A stretch of 26,628 nt of DNA, taken from positions 1-26,628 of the forward strand of contig JAENVU010000027.1 of assembly GCA_016650415.1 (NCBI GenBank). The letters run 5' to 3'. The stretch comes from Acidimicrobiia bacterium. GTDB taxonomy: Bacteria > Actinomycetota > Acidimicrobiia > IMCC26256 > JAENVU01. The notes below the pieces were generated by a model. It was not told the origin of the DNA, searched no databases, and worked only from the letters and a program-made list of their open reading frames with translations. Shown here piece after piece: positions 1-6,996 of the stretch. Position 1 is the first letter of the stretch; each line of letters starts with the position of its first letter. The position numbers and the translations under genes are program-made.

Positions 1-609
1 ACGCGGCTCGAGGCCGAGTATCCCGGCCGGGCGGTCGAGTTGTGCGCGCTGCGCCACGACAACCCGTTCCAGCTCCTCGCGGCCACCATCCTGTCGGCAC
101 AATGCACCGACGAGATGGTGAACTCGGTGACGCCGGCGCTCTTCGCTCGGTATCCGGACGCGGACGCGCTGGCCGCGGCCGACCCATCCGAGGTGGAGGT
201 GTTGGTCCACGCGACGGGCTTCTTCCGCCAGAAGACGAAAAGTCTGATCGGGATGGCGACCGCAGTACGCGATCGATTCGACGGCGAAGTGCCGTCGGAA
301 CTCGAGGACCTCGTGACGCTGCCCGGCGTCGGCCGCAAGACCGGGAACGTGCTTCGTTCCGTGGCGTTCGACCTCCCCGGGCTGCCCGTCGATACCCACG
401 TCGGCCGGCTCGCGACCCGGCTCAAACTCACCAACGAGACCGATCCCGTGAAGGTGGAGCACGACCTCAACGCGCTGGTGCCCCCGGAGGCCCGTGGTGG
501 CATGTCGTTGCGTCTGATTCTGCATGGGCGACGGGTCTGCACTGCCCGACGGCCGCGATGTGACGAGTGCCAGCTCGCAGACCTCTGTCCGTCGGCCGGG
601 CGGCTATGA
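1..609 (+). CDS. nth: Endonuclease III (5'-truncated by window edge)
   Basis: This is a DNA glycosylase/AP lyase of base excision repair that removes oxidised pyrimidines. The frame is open from base 1, so the true start lies outside the window; the TTG at 40 is inside the conserved N-terminal helix and is not a convincing start. About 202 residues are visible. The helix-hairpin-helix LPGVGRKTGNV carries the catalytic Lys (visible residue 113), VDTHVGRLATRL carries the catalytic Asp (131), and the C-terminal iron-sulfur loop has Cys at 180, 187, 190 and 196 with the family spacing C-x6-C-x2-C-x5-C. All key residues are present, so it should be active. Its TGA overlaps the ATG of the next gene (ATGA), which suggests translational coupling to the acetyltransferase. 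Confidence 0.95.
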   Translation, partial: TRLEAEYPGRAVELCALRHDNPFQLLAATILSAQCTDEMVNSVTPALFARYPDADALAAADPSEVEVLVHATGFFRQKTKSLIGMATAVRDRFDGEVPSELEDLVTLPGVGRKTGNVLRSVAFDLPGLPVDTHVGRLATRLKLTNETDPVKVEHDLNALVPPEARGGMSLRLILHGRRVCTARRPRCDECQLADLCPSAGRL

Positions 610-1820
610 GCGAGTTCGAACTCCGCGAGATCGGCGAGGACGATCTCGATCAGTACTACGACATCCGTGCGCAGGCGTTCGGACGCCCCGAATCGGAGCG
701 GGAGTCGTGGAGTGCCCGAGTCGCCACCGACACCGACGCGCTCCGACTCGGCGCCTATCGGCAGTCGGACCTCGTCGGAGGATTACGGATCCTGCCGGGC
801 GGTCAGTGGCTGGAAGGTCGCCGGGTTGGTCTGGGAGGAGTCGCGGCGGTGGTCGTGCGCCCGGAGGCTCGGGGTCAGGGCGTGGCGCGCCAATTGTTGT
901 TCTCGTCACTCGGTTGGATGCGCGATCACGGACTCGTGACGAGTGCGCTCCATCCGGCGACGACGCGGTCCTACCGCGCGGCCGGCTGGGAACTCGCCGG
1001 GGATCAGGCCACCTACGACGTTCCGACACGCAGCCTCGCCCGGCTCCGGGTCGATGAGATGCAGACGGTCGAGCGCCTCGGCCCCGCCGATCGCGTGGCG
1101 GTGCACCAATGCTACGGACGGTGCGCGCCGGCGCGGCACGGCTTCGTGGATCGGTCCGACTCCTTCTGGGCGCTGCGGGACAGCATCGAGGACGAGGACG
1201 GCGGGTTCGTCTACGGGGTCCGAACCGGCGAGGCGCTCGCGGGCTACGTCCGCTACCAGCAGCAGGCAAGGTCCGACAGCTGGGGATACCACCTGCGCGT
1301 CGACGAACTCGTCGCCGACGATCCGCACACCGCCGCGTCCCTCTGGCGATTTCTGGGCACCCACTCGATGCAGGTCGAATCCGTGCAGATCCCGGCACCC
1401 GCCGTCGATCAGATCCTCCTGTTGCTCGACGAGCAGGACGCCCGGCCGGCGCTGATCAACCGGTGGATGTATCGCATTCTGGATCTGCCCCGGGCGTTGG
1501 CGGAGCGAGGGACGAGCTTCGCCGGATCGGCGCGGCTGAACATCGTCGTGGCGGACCCATGGCCGGACGCGCCAGCTCAGGCGTGGACGCTGATCGCCGA
1601 TGCCGGCACCTTGACGGCCGAGCCGGCGGAGCCGGCCGGGCCTCCCCGCCGTCGAGGCGACCTTACGACCGACATCGGCGCCCTGAGCGCCGCGTCCATC
1701 GGCCGATTCAGTACCCGGGCCCTGGCGGCCGCGGGGCGTCTCGGCGGCACCGATGATCAGATCGACGTGCTCGGACAGATCTTCGCCGCGCCGCGGGCGG
1801 ACATCGCCGACGACTTCTAG
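606..1820 (+). CDS. Eis-like GNAT family N-acetyltransferase
   Basis: The 404-residue protein has the Eis layout: an N-terminal GNAT domain, a second GNAT-like region and a sterol-carrier-like C-terminal region. The acetyl-CoA loop VRPEARGQGVARQLL is at about 84-98. A Tyr at 123 in SYRAAGWELAG fits the position of the Eis catalytic Tyr. The last residue is Phe, as in Eis, where the terminal carboxylate acts as the base. Eis enzymes acetylate several amines of aminoglycosides, polyamines or protein lysines; the substrate here cannot be read from sequence. I chose ATG 606 because it overlaps the nth stop by 4 nt; a longer frame from 567 would run far into nth. An aminoglycoside role should not be assumed, since most environmental members are uncharacterised. 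Confidence 0.85.
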   Translation: MSEFELREIGEDDLDQYYDIRAQAFGRPESERESWSARVATDTDALRLGAYRQSDLVGGLRILPGGQWLEGRRVGLGGVAAVVVRPEARGQGVARQLLFSSLGWMRDHGLVTSALHPATTRSYRAAGWELAGDQATYDVPTRSLARLRVDEMQTVERLGPADRVAVHQCYGRCAPARHGFVDRSDSFWALRDSIEDEDGGFVYGVRTGEALAGYVRYQQQARSDSWGYHLRVDELVADDPHTAASLWRFLGTHSMQVESVQIPAPAVDQILLLLDEQDARPALINRWMYRILDLPRALAERGTSFAGSARLNIVVADPWPDAPAQAWTLIADAGTLTAEPAEPAGPPRRRGDLTTDIGALSAASIGRFSTRALAAAGRLGGTDDQIDVLGQIFAAPRADIADDF

Positions 1821-2032
1821 ATCCCGGCTCGTTCCGCGAGCGCACGGAGGGCGCGATCGAGTGCCCGGCGGGCACTGATGAGGCCTCGCTCGGCACTGTC
1901 GAGGTCCGAGGCCGTGCCGGATTCATCGGTGTTGCGATAGCGATCGGCCACGCTCACGACTCGCTGGGTGCATTCCTCCAGCGACGAGCGGAGCGTGCTG
2001 AGTTCGGCATGGTCGGAACTGGCAGTCACCAC
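1817..2032 (-). CDS. Small hypothetical protein, helical
   Basis: I do not recognise this 71-residue protein. It is rich in Ala, Arg, Glu, Ser and Leu, with leucines and alanines spaced as in amphipathic helices; LRSSLEECTQRVVSVADRY and GLISARRALDRALRALAER look like two helices joined by a polar, Gly/Ser/Asp-containing linker (about 35-45). It has one Cys (21), no signal peptide and no membrane segment. It fills an otherwise empty gap between convergent and divergent neighbours, and its TAG stop shares the palindrome CTAG (1817-1820) with the TAG of the acetyltransferase on the other strand. GTG at 2032 or 2029 may be the start. I see no Shine-Dalgarno or TANNNT box, so expression is uncertain. 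The hisD promoter lies just upstream, in the opposite direction. Confidence 0.55.
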   Translation of the reverse strand: MVTASSDHAELSTLRSSLEECTQRVVSVADRYRNTDESGTASDLDSAERGLISARRALDRALRALAERAGI

Positions 2033-2104
2033 CGCAGCCTGACAACGGCCGAACCCGGATGCAATTCATCGGGAACTCGAGTCATCGGACCGAGGGTCCG
2101 CAAG

Positions 2105-2110
2105 TACGAT
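2105..2110 (+). promoter_or_regulatory. hisD -10 box (leaderless)
   Basis: TACGAT fits TANNNT and lies 6 nt before ATG 2117. No Shine-Dalgarno precedes that ATG, so transcription probably begins at or within a base of the start codon. No convincing -35 is visible. Confidence 0.55.
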
Positions 2111-2116
2111 GACTCG

Positions 2117-3409
2117 ATGCTCGTCCGCCTCGACGTCCGCGACGCGCGTGCCGACCTCGGAGTTCGGCTCGGATTGACGTCGGTGGGCACCATCGGCCCC
2201 GATCCGGTCGCCGACACCGTTCGCAGCATCATCGAGACCGTCCGCACCCAGGGCGACGCCGCGCTGCGGGAGTACACCCGCCAGTTCGACCACGCCACGA
2301 TCGACGAGATCCGGGTTCCCCGCTCGGAATGGGAAGCTGCGGCCGCGCTCACACCGCCCGAAGTGCGCGCCGCACTCGAACTCGCCGGACGCCGTATCGC
2401 GGACTACCACCAGCGCCAAGTGTCGGTGCCGCCGACCTCGTTCGAGGCGGACGGCCTGACCGTGACCGAAGCGATTCGGCCGGTCGATCGGGCCGGGCTC
2501 TACGTTCCGGGCGGTCGGGCGGCCTACCCGTCGACGGTACTGATGACCGCAATCCCGGCGAGGATCGCCGGCGTTCCCGAGCGGGTGTTGTGCGTCCCAC
2601 CCGACCGCGACGGCGTGATCCCTGCCGTCACCCTGGCCGCGGCCCTGCTCGCGGATGTGACCGAGGTCTACCGGGTCGGTGGCGCCCAGGCCATTGCCGC
2701 GATGGCCTACGGCACCGAGTCGATTCCCGCGGTCGATGTCATCGTCGGGCCGGGGAACGCGTACGTCGACGCGGCGAAGCGTCAGGTCGCCGGCGCCGGC
2801 GTCGTGGGGATCGACGGACCGGCGGGACCGTCCGAACTCGTGGTGGTGGCCGACTCCGGTGCCGATCCGCTCCAGGTGGCCTTGGACCTCGCGGCGCAGG
2901 CCGAGCACGGTCCCGGCGGCACCGCCATGGTCGTCGCGTGGGATCCGAACGTCCTGGACGCGGTCGTCGACGCACTCACCGGGTATCTCGGGACCGCCGA
3001 ACGCGCGGACGAGATCCGGTCCACGCTGAGTACCGGTGGTCGCGCCGTGCTGGTCCGAGACGTCGAGCAGGCGATCGAGGTCGCGAACCACGTGGCGCCG
3101 GAACACCTCGAACTGTTGATCGACCACGCCGCCGAGATGGTGCCGACGGTGCGCCACGCCGGTGCCGTCTTCATCGATGCCCCTACTGCGATCGGTGACT
3201 ACGTCTCCGGCGCCAATCACGTCTTGCCCACCGGGCGGGCCGCGCGGTTCGCCAGCGCACTGCGCGTGGACGATTTCCGCACCCACATGCACATCATTCG
3301 GGCCACGCCGGACGGCCTCGCGGCCGTCGGGCCGGCCGCGGCAACGCTCGCCGATGCCGAAGGACTCGCCGCCCACGCCGCCTCGGTGCGGAGACGGATG
3401 CGCTCATGA
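2117..3409 (+). CDS. hisD: Histidinol dehydrogenase
   Basis: This enzyme catalyses the last two steps of histidine synthesis, oxidising L-histidinol to L-histidine via the aldehyde with two NAD+. It is 430 residues long, the normal length. The catalytic Glu-His pair is at 329-330 in NHVAPEHLELL. The zinc ligands expected for the family are present: Gln261 and His264 in AQAEHG, Asp361 in AIGDYVSG, and His420 in EGLAAHAAS. The NAD-binding region includes VGPGNAYVDAAKR (210-222). A longer frame opens at 2009, but its first 36 codons resemble no HisD and cover the promoter; ATG 2117 gives the usual N-terminus and sits 6 nt behind a TANNNT box. It is the first gene of a four-gene his unit, and its TGA overlaps the hisC ATG. 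Confidence 0.97.
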   Translation: MLVRLDVRDARADLGVRLGLTSVGTIGPDPVADTVRSIIETVRTQGDAALREYTRQFDHATIDEIRVPRSEWEAAAALTPPEVRAALELAGRRIADYHQRQVSVPPTSFEADGLTVTEAIRPVDRAGLYVPGGRAAYPSTVLMTAIPARIAGVPERVLCVPPDRDGVIPAVTLAAALLADVTEVYRVGGAQAIAAMAYGTESIPAVDVIVGPGNAYVDAAKRQVAGAGVVGIDGPAGPSELVVVADSGADPLQVALDLAAQAEHGPGGTAMVVAWDPNVLDAVVDALTGYLGTAERADEIRSTLSTGGRAVLVRDVEQAIEVANHVAPEHLELLIDHAAEMVPTVRHAGAVFIDAPTAIGDYVSGANHVLPTGRAARFASALRVDDFRTHMHIIRATPDGLAAVGPAAATLADAEGLAAHAASVRRRMRS

Positions 3410-4473
3410 GTCGCATCGCGCCGCGCGCCGATCTCCAGGATCTCGCGGGCTACCACTCACCCCAGCTCGATGTCTCGGTTCGGTTGAACACCAACGAGAG
3501 TCCGTACCCTCCGCCACCCGAGTTTCTCGACGCGTGGTTGCGCGAACTGCGCGCAGCCGATCTTCACCGCTACCCCGACCGATTGGCCGGCGCGCTGCGG
3601 CAGGCGATTGCGGAACGCTTCGACCGGTCCGCCGACGAGGTGTTCGCGGCCAACGGCTCCAACGAGGTGTTGCAGACCCTCTTGCTGACGTACGGGGGCC
3701 CCGACCGGAGGGCGCTGATCTTCGAACCCACGTACGCGTTGCATGCCCACATCAGCCGGCTCACGGGCACCCGCACGATCACCGCGCATCGGGGCGACGA
3801 CTTCCTCATCGACCCGCGCAGCGCGGTGTCGTTGATCGAGCGGGAGCAACCCGAGATCGTGTTCATCTGTTCGCCCAACAATCCTTCGGGCACGATCGAG
3901 CCGGTCGACACGATCGCCGCGATCGCGGACGCCGCGCCCGGGCTCGTGGTCGTGGACGAGGCTTACGGCGAGTTCGCGACCACTTCGGCCCTCTCGCTCG
4001 TGTCCGAGGAACGCGCCGTGGTGGTGACCCGGACGTACTCCAAGGTCTGGTCCCTCGCCGCGCTCCGCCTCGGCTTCCTGGTCGGGCCCACGTGGTTGGT
4101 CGCCGAGCTCGACAAGGTCGTCCTTCCGTATCACCTCGATGTCAGCACCCAAACTGCCGGACGGGTCGCACTGAACTTCGTCGCGGACATGGAATCGCGG
4201 GTGAGCCGATTGGTGGAAGAACGGGAGCGGCTCTTCCGCGCGCTCCAGGATCTGTCCGAGATCACCGTGTTCCCGTCGGGTGCCAACTTTCTCCTGTTCC
4301 GCTGCCACGGTGGGGGACACGCGGTCTGGCAGGCGTTGGTCGACGACGGCGTCCTCGTCCGGGACTTCAGCAGCTGGCCCGGCGTCGAAGACTGTCTGCG
4401 AGTCACAATCGGCACCCCGGAGGAGAACGATCACTTTCTCGCCGGGCTCCGTGCCGCCGTCGCGCGAAAGTAG
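3406..4473 (+). CDS. hisC: Histidinol-phosphate aminotransferase
   Basis: This is a PLP-dependent fold-I aminotransferase of 355 residues that converts imidazole-acetol phosphate plus glutamate to histidinol phosphate. The N-terminal LNTNESPYPPPPEF is typical of HisC. SPNNPSGT (156-163) carries the cofactor-contacting Asn, VVDEAYGEF (182-190) carries the PLP-contacting Asp184 and Tyr187, the Schiff-base Lys is 213 in RTYSKVWSLAALRLGF, and the substrate-carboxylate Arg is 332 in DCLRVTIG. The ATG overlaps the hisD stop as ATGA, so the two are likely translationally coupled. Some HisC enzymes also take aromatic 2-oxo acids, but position between hisD and hisB fixes the main role. Confidence 0.96.
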   Translation: MSRIAPRADLQDLAGYHSPQLDVSVRLNTNESPYPPPPEFLDAWLRELRAADLHRYPDRLAGALRQAIAERFDRSADEVFAANGSNEVLQTLLLTYGGPDRRALIFEPTYALHAHISRLTGTRTITAHRGDDFLIDPRSAVSLIEREQPEIVFICSPNNPSGTIEPVDTIAAIADAAPGLVVVDEAYGEFATTSALSLVSEERAVVVTRTYSKVWSLAALRLGFLVGPTWLVAELDKVVLPYHLDVSTQTAGRVALNFVADMESRVSRLVEERERLFRALQDLSEITVFPSGANFLLFRCHGGGHAVWQALVDDGVLVRDFSSWPGVEDCLRVTIGTPEENDHFLAGLRAAVARK

Positions 4474-4496
4474 ACCCCGATGAACGGAACCCAGCC

Positions 4497-5078
4497 TTGA
4501 GTCGCCACGCGCAGATCAGCCGAGCCACCAAAGAGACCACCATCGAGATCGAGATCGAGATCGACGGGGAGGGCGCGGTATCGGCCAGTACGGGAATTCC
4601 GTTCTTCGACCACATGCTCGACCAGCTCGGCAAACACGGGGGATTCGATCTGCGGGTCGCCGCGAGCGGCGACCTCGACATCGACACCCACCACACGATC
4701 GAGGACGTCGGGATCGTCCTGGGGAGTGCCTTCCGTGAAGCCCTGGGCGACAAAGTCGGCGTCCGGCGCTTCGCGTCGGGACTCTTCCCGCTCGACGAGG
4801 CCCTGGTGCAGATCGCGCTCGACCTCTCCGGGCGGCCCTACCTCGCGTACGACATCGATCCGGTGTCGGAGTGGATCGGAACCTTCGACCCACAGCTGGC
4901 CGAGGAGTTCTGGCGGGCCTTTGCCCAGGCGGCGGGGATCACGTTGCACATGCGTTCGTTGGAGGGTCGCAACGGCCACCACGTGATCGAGGCGTCGTTC
5001 AAGGGCGTGGCGCGATGCCTGCGGGATGCCGTCCGGGTGGAGAGCGGTCAGCTCCCCTCGACCAAAGGCGCGTTATAG
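4497..5078 (+). CDS. hisB: Imidazoleglycerol-phosphate dehydratase
   Basis: This manganese enzyme dehydrates imidazole-glycerol phosphate to imidazole-acetol phosphate. It is the monofunctional dehydratase type (193 residues), with no attached histidinol phosphatase. Family motifs are FFDHMLDQLGKHGGFDL (36-52), DTHHTIEDVGI (63-73, His65/His66 and Glu69 as metal ligands), SGRPYL (111-116), GRNGHHVIEASFK (157-169) and the C-terminus LPSTKGAL. The start is TTG 4497, 23 nt after the hisC stop, with a weak GGAA 7 nt upstream; no ATG or GTG is available nearby in frame. The codons for TIEIEIEID contain about four tandem copies of the hexamer ATCGAG at 4542-4565. The TAG stop sits exactly where the conserved hisA sequence begins. 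Confidence 0.94.
   Translation: MSRHAQISRATKETTIEIEIEIDGEGAVSASTGIPFFDHMLDQLGKHGGFDLRVAASGDLDIDTHHTIEDVGIVLGSAFREALGDKVGVRRFASGLFPLDEALVQIALDLSGRPYLAYDIDPVSEWIGTFDPQLAEEFWRAFAQAAGITLHMRSLEGRNGHHVIEASFKGVARCLRDAVRVESGQLPSTKGAL
4542..4565 (+). repeat. Hexamer tandem repeat inside hisB
   Basis: Three exact ATCGAG copies and one ATCGAC copy run in frame and encode alternating Ile and Glu/Asp in the first beta strand of HisB. Gain or loss of a copy would keep the frame. Confidence 0.8.
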
Positions 5079-5815
5079 ACCTCTACCCGGCCATCGACCT
5101 ACGCGGCGGCAACGCGGTGCGGCTCCTGCGCGGCGACTTCGCGGCCGAGACCGTCTACGACGCGGACCCGGTCGGTGTGGCGCGTGGGTTCGAAGCCGAA
5201 GGCGCAGCGTGGATTCACGTCGTCGACCTCGACGCCGCCCGCACCGGTTCGGCGGCGAACCTCGGAGCCATCGAGGCCATCTGCGCCGCGGTCGACTGCC
5301 GGGTCCAGTCGGGTGGCGGCGTGCGCTCCGTAGAGGCCGCGAGTGCATTGTGGAGCGCCGGCGTCGATCGGGTGATCGTCGGCACTGCTGCGGTGGAGAA
5401 CCCCGAACTCGTCGACGCGTTGTGCACGCTGCATCCCGGTCACGTCGGTGTCGGACTCGACGCCCACGGCCGGGACGTCGCGGTGCGCGGCTGGGTGGCC
5501 GGAAGTGGGCTCGATCTGCTCGACCTCGCCCGGCGATTCGCCGATTCCGGAGTCGCCGCGCTGGTGGTGACCGAGATCGGGCGCGACGGCACGATGGAAG
5601 GTCCCGACGTCGACCAGCTGCTCGCCGTGGTTGCCGCGACGCCGACCCCGGTGATCGCGAGCGGGGGAGTGGGCACGCTCGACGACCTCACGGTGCTCGC
5701 ACGAGCCGAGACGGAGGGGCGGCGGCTGCACGGGGCCATCGCCGGTCGCGCGCTCTACGAACGACGGTTCACCGTGAGCGAGGGCATCGCCGCGTGTGTC
5801 ACACCGCCGAGCTGA
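5015..5815 (+). CDS. hisA: ProFAR isomerase HisA (start uncertain)
   Basis: This (beta/alpha)8-barrel isomerase converts ProFAR to PRFAR in histidine synthesis. The conserved protein begins at YPAIDLRGGNAVRLLRGD. The catalytic Asp in AIDL and the second in GLDAHGRD fall at 8 and 129 if counting starts from codon 5075. Phosphate-binding glycines are in QSGGGVRS and IASGGVGT, and EIGRDGTMEGPD is typical. The start is odd: the codons just before LYPAID are GTT (5072) and ATA (5075), neither standard. The nearest in-frame standard start is ATG 5015, which adds 20 residues unlike HisA and overlaps hisB by 64 nt; I give that coordinate as the conservative choice. Actinobacteria often use one bifunctional PriA here, but a separate trpF exists at 17602, so a histidine-only role is more likely. 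hisH, normally between hisB and hisA, is absent. Confidence 0.88.
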   Translation: MPAGCRPGGERSAPLDQRRVIDLYPAIDLRGGNAVRLLRGDFAAETVYDADPVGVARGFEAEGAAWIHVVDLDAARTGSAANLGAIEAICAAVDCRVQSGGGVRSVEAASALWSAGVDRVIVGTAAVENPELVDALCTLHPGHVGVGLDAHGRDVAVRGWVAGSGLDLLDLARRFADSGVAALVVTEIGRDGTMEGPDVDQLLAVVAATPTPVIASGGVGTLDDLTVLARAETEGRRLHGAIAGRALYERRFTVSEGIAACVTPPS

Positions 5816-5816
5816 A

Positions 5817-6446
5817 CTAGCCCGTCTGCTCCCCGGTTCGCGATCCGAGCCAGGCCGTGGTCTGCTCGACGAGGAGACCGGTGCGCCCGACGAAGAAGTG
5901 TGAAGCCCCCGGAATGACCGCGACCGTCGTCTCGGTCCACGATGCCACGCTCGTCGCGACCTCGGTGGCCGGGCGAACCTCGTCGTTCTCGGCCAGCAGG
6001 AGGAGCTTGGGTCGCGGGTCCGTCGCGGTCGCGTCGAGGTCGCGGCTCGAGGCAAGGGGCGCCGCGATGGCGATCCAACCGGCGTGCCGTGGGTCCTGGA
6101 CCGACAACGCGACATCCGCACCGAACGACCAGCCGGCGATGAAGACCGGCACCGTTGTGTCGGCCACAAGGTAGGAGAGCGCGGCGACGGCGTCGTTTCG
6201 TTCGGCGTCGCCTCGGTCGTGGGAACCGGTACTGAGGCCGACCCCGCGGAAGTTGAAGCGAAGACACGTCGCGCCGAGTTCCGGCAGGTTGCGGAACAAC
6301 TCCGAGATCACCAGCGAACGCATATCGCCACCGTGCAGCGGATGCGGGTGACACAGCACGAGGCGAACGGTCTCGGCCGGCGCGACGGAGAGCTCGGCCT
6401 CCAGCGTGAGTCCATCGCTCGTGACCAACGACACCGATTCCGCCAT
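5817..6446 (-). CDS. Alpha/beta hydrolase (COG2945-like)
   Basis: This 209-residue soluble hydrolase has the short single-domain form of the alpha/beta superfamily. The oxyanion-side motif is CHPHPLHGGDMRS (32-44), followed by RFNFRGVGLSTGSHDRG, the nucleophile elbow GWSFGAD with Ser107, a candidate acid Asp155 in AENDEVRPA, and His183 in PGASHFFVG. The triad appears complete. The substrate is unknown; members act on small esters or related compounds. ATG 6446 is chosen because the longer frame upstream overlaps usp and does not resemble the family; a TANNNT box lies 8 nt before it and there is no Shine-Dalgarno. The stop is one base from the hisA stop on the opposite strand. Confidence 0.85.
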   Translation of the reverse strand: MAESVSLVTSDGLTLEAELSVAPAETVRLVLCHPHPLHGGDMRSLVISELFRNLPELGATCLRFNFRGVGLSTGSHDRGDAERNDAVAALSYLVADTTVPVFIAGWSFGADVALSVQDPRHAGWIAIAAPLASSRDLDATATDPRPKLLLLAENDEVRPATEVATSVASWTETTVAVIPGASHFFVGRTGLLVEQTTAWLGSRTGEQTG

Positions 6447-6454
6447 GCCCGGCG

Positions 6455-6460
6455 AGCGTA
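6455..6460 (-). promoter_or_regulatory. -10 box of the alpha/beta hydrolase (leaderless)
   Basis: On the reverse strand TACGCT lies 8 nt before ATG 6446, with no ribosome binding site between. It is the same hexamer as the hisI box at 10831. Confidence 0.5.
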
Positions 6461-6475
6461 GGTGACGTGAGTGAA

Positions 6476-6481
6476 TAGGAT
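6476..6481 (+). promoter_or_regulatory. Candidate usp -10 box
   Basis: TAGGAT fits TANNNT. Transcription would start near 6488, giving a short leader that contains GGAGGT (6500-6505). It lies downstream of the GTG at 6471, which argues against that GTG as the start. Confidence 0.4.
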
Positions 6482-6503
6482 CCGGCGCACGCACGCTACG
6501 GAG

Positions 6504-6956
6504 GTGGTCACGATCGAGACAATCATTGTGGGCTTCGACAACACCGATGCATCGCGAGCCGCGCTCCGGTGGGCGGCTCACCACGCGAAGCGAGTCGGAG
6601 CGGAACTGCTCGTCGTGTACGTCGCGTCTTCGACGGCGGAGTGGGAGCTGTCGATGATCCAGGTCAATCCCGATCCGATTCGCCACGAGTTCGAGAAACG
6701 GCTCCAGGGCGAATGGACCGAATCGTTGCGAACTGCCGGGGTTCCCTACCGCGCGGAGTTGGTGGTGGGACGGCCCGCCGATGCGCTGCTGGACGTCGCG
6801 CGCGCCTGTGATCCGGCTCTGATCGTGGTCGGTATGAGCGGACGGGGGACTCTCGGCGAACTCGTCGTGGGAAACACCGCGTCCCGGCTGAGCCACCATG
6901 CTGCCCGCCCCATCGTGACCGTGCCCCCGAGTTGGGAGCCGGCCGAGTACACCTAG
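6504..6956 (+). CDS. Universal stress protein (UspA family)
   Basis: A single-domain cytoplasmic Usp of about 150 residues. The first strand is ETIIVGFDNTDAS, with Asp12 as the usual nucleotide-contacting acid. The C-terminal loop VVGMSGRGTLGELVVGN matches the ATP-binding pattern G-x2-G-x9-G (Gly110, 113, 123), so it probably binds ATP. The start is uncertain. GTG 6471 gives a 13-residue leader but lies upstream of the predicted transcription start. GTG 6504 touches GGAG with no spacer. The codon at the right distance (7 nt) from GGAGGT is ATC 6513, which would give the family-like N-terminus (M)ETIIVGFD. I give 6504 as the nearest standard codon. It is divergent from the hydrolase; its client process is unknown. 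Confidence 0.88.
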   Translation: MVTIETIIVGFDNTDASRAALRWAAHHAKRVGAELLVVYVASSTAEWELSMIQVNPDPIRHEFEKRLQGEWTESLRTAGVPYRAELVVGRPADALLDVARACDPALIVVGMSGRGTLGELVVGNTASRLSHHAARPIVTVPPSWEPAEYT

Positions 6957-6983
6957 CCGGCGATCCCGAAGGTGGGGACGACG

Positions 6984-6989
6984 TAGGGT
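6984..6989 (+). promoter_or_regulatory. Thioesterase -10 box (leaderless)
   Basis: TAGGGT lies 7 nt before TTG 6997 and no Shine-Dalgarno is present. A leaderless TTG start would be unusual, since ATG and GTG are preferred on leaderless mRNA. Confidence 0.4.
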
Positions 6990-6996
6990 CCCGAGC

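Noticed and set aside
2066..3376. Reverse open frame of 436 codons opposite hisD
   Set aside because: It is a shadow of HisD with no recognisable motifs.
3162..5078. A 638-codon frame ending in hisB, suggesting a hisC-hisB fusion or a long HisB
   Set aside because: Only the part after 4497 is HisB; the upstream part lies out of frame under hisD and hisC and has no motifs.
5015..5815. HisA being the bifunctional PriA of Actinobacteria
   Set aside because: A complete, separate trpF is present at 17602, so there is no need for PriA activity, though residual activity cannot be excluded.
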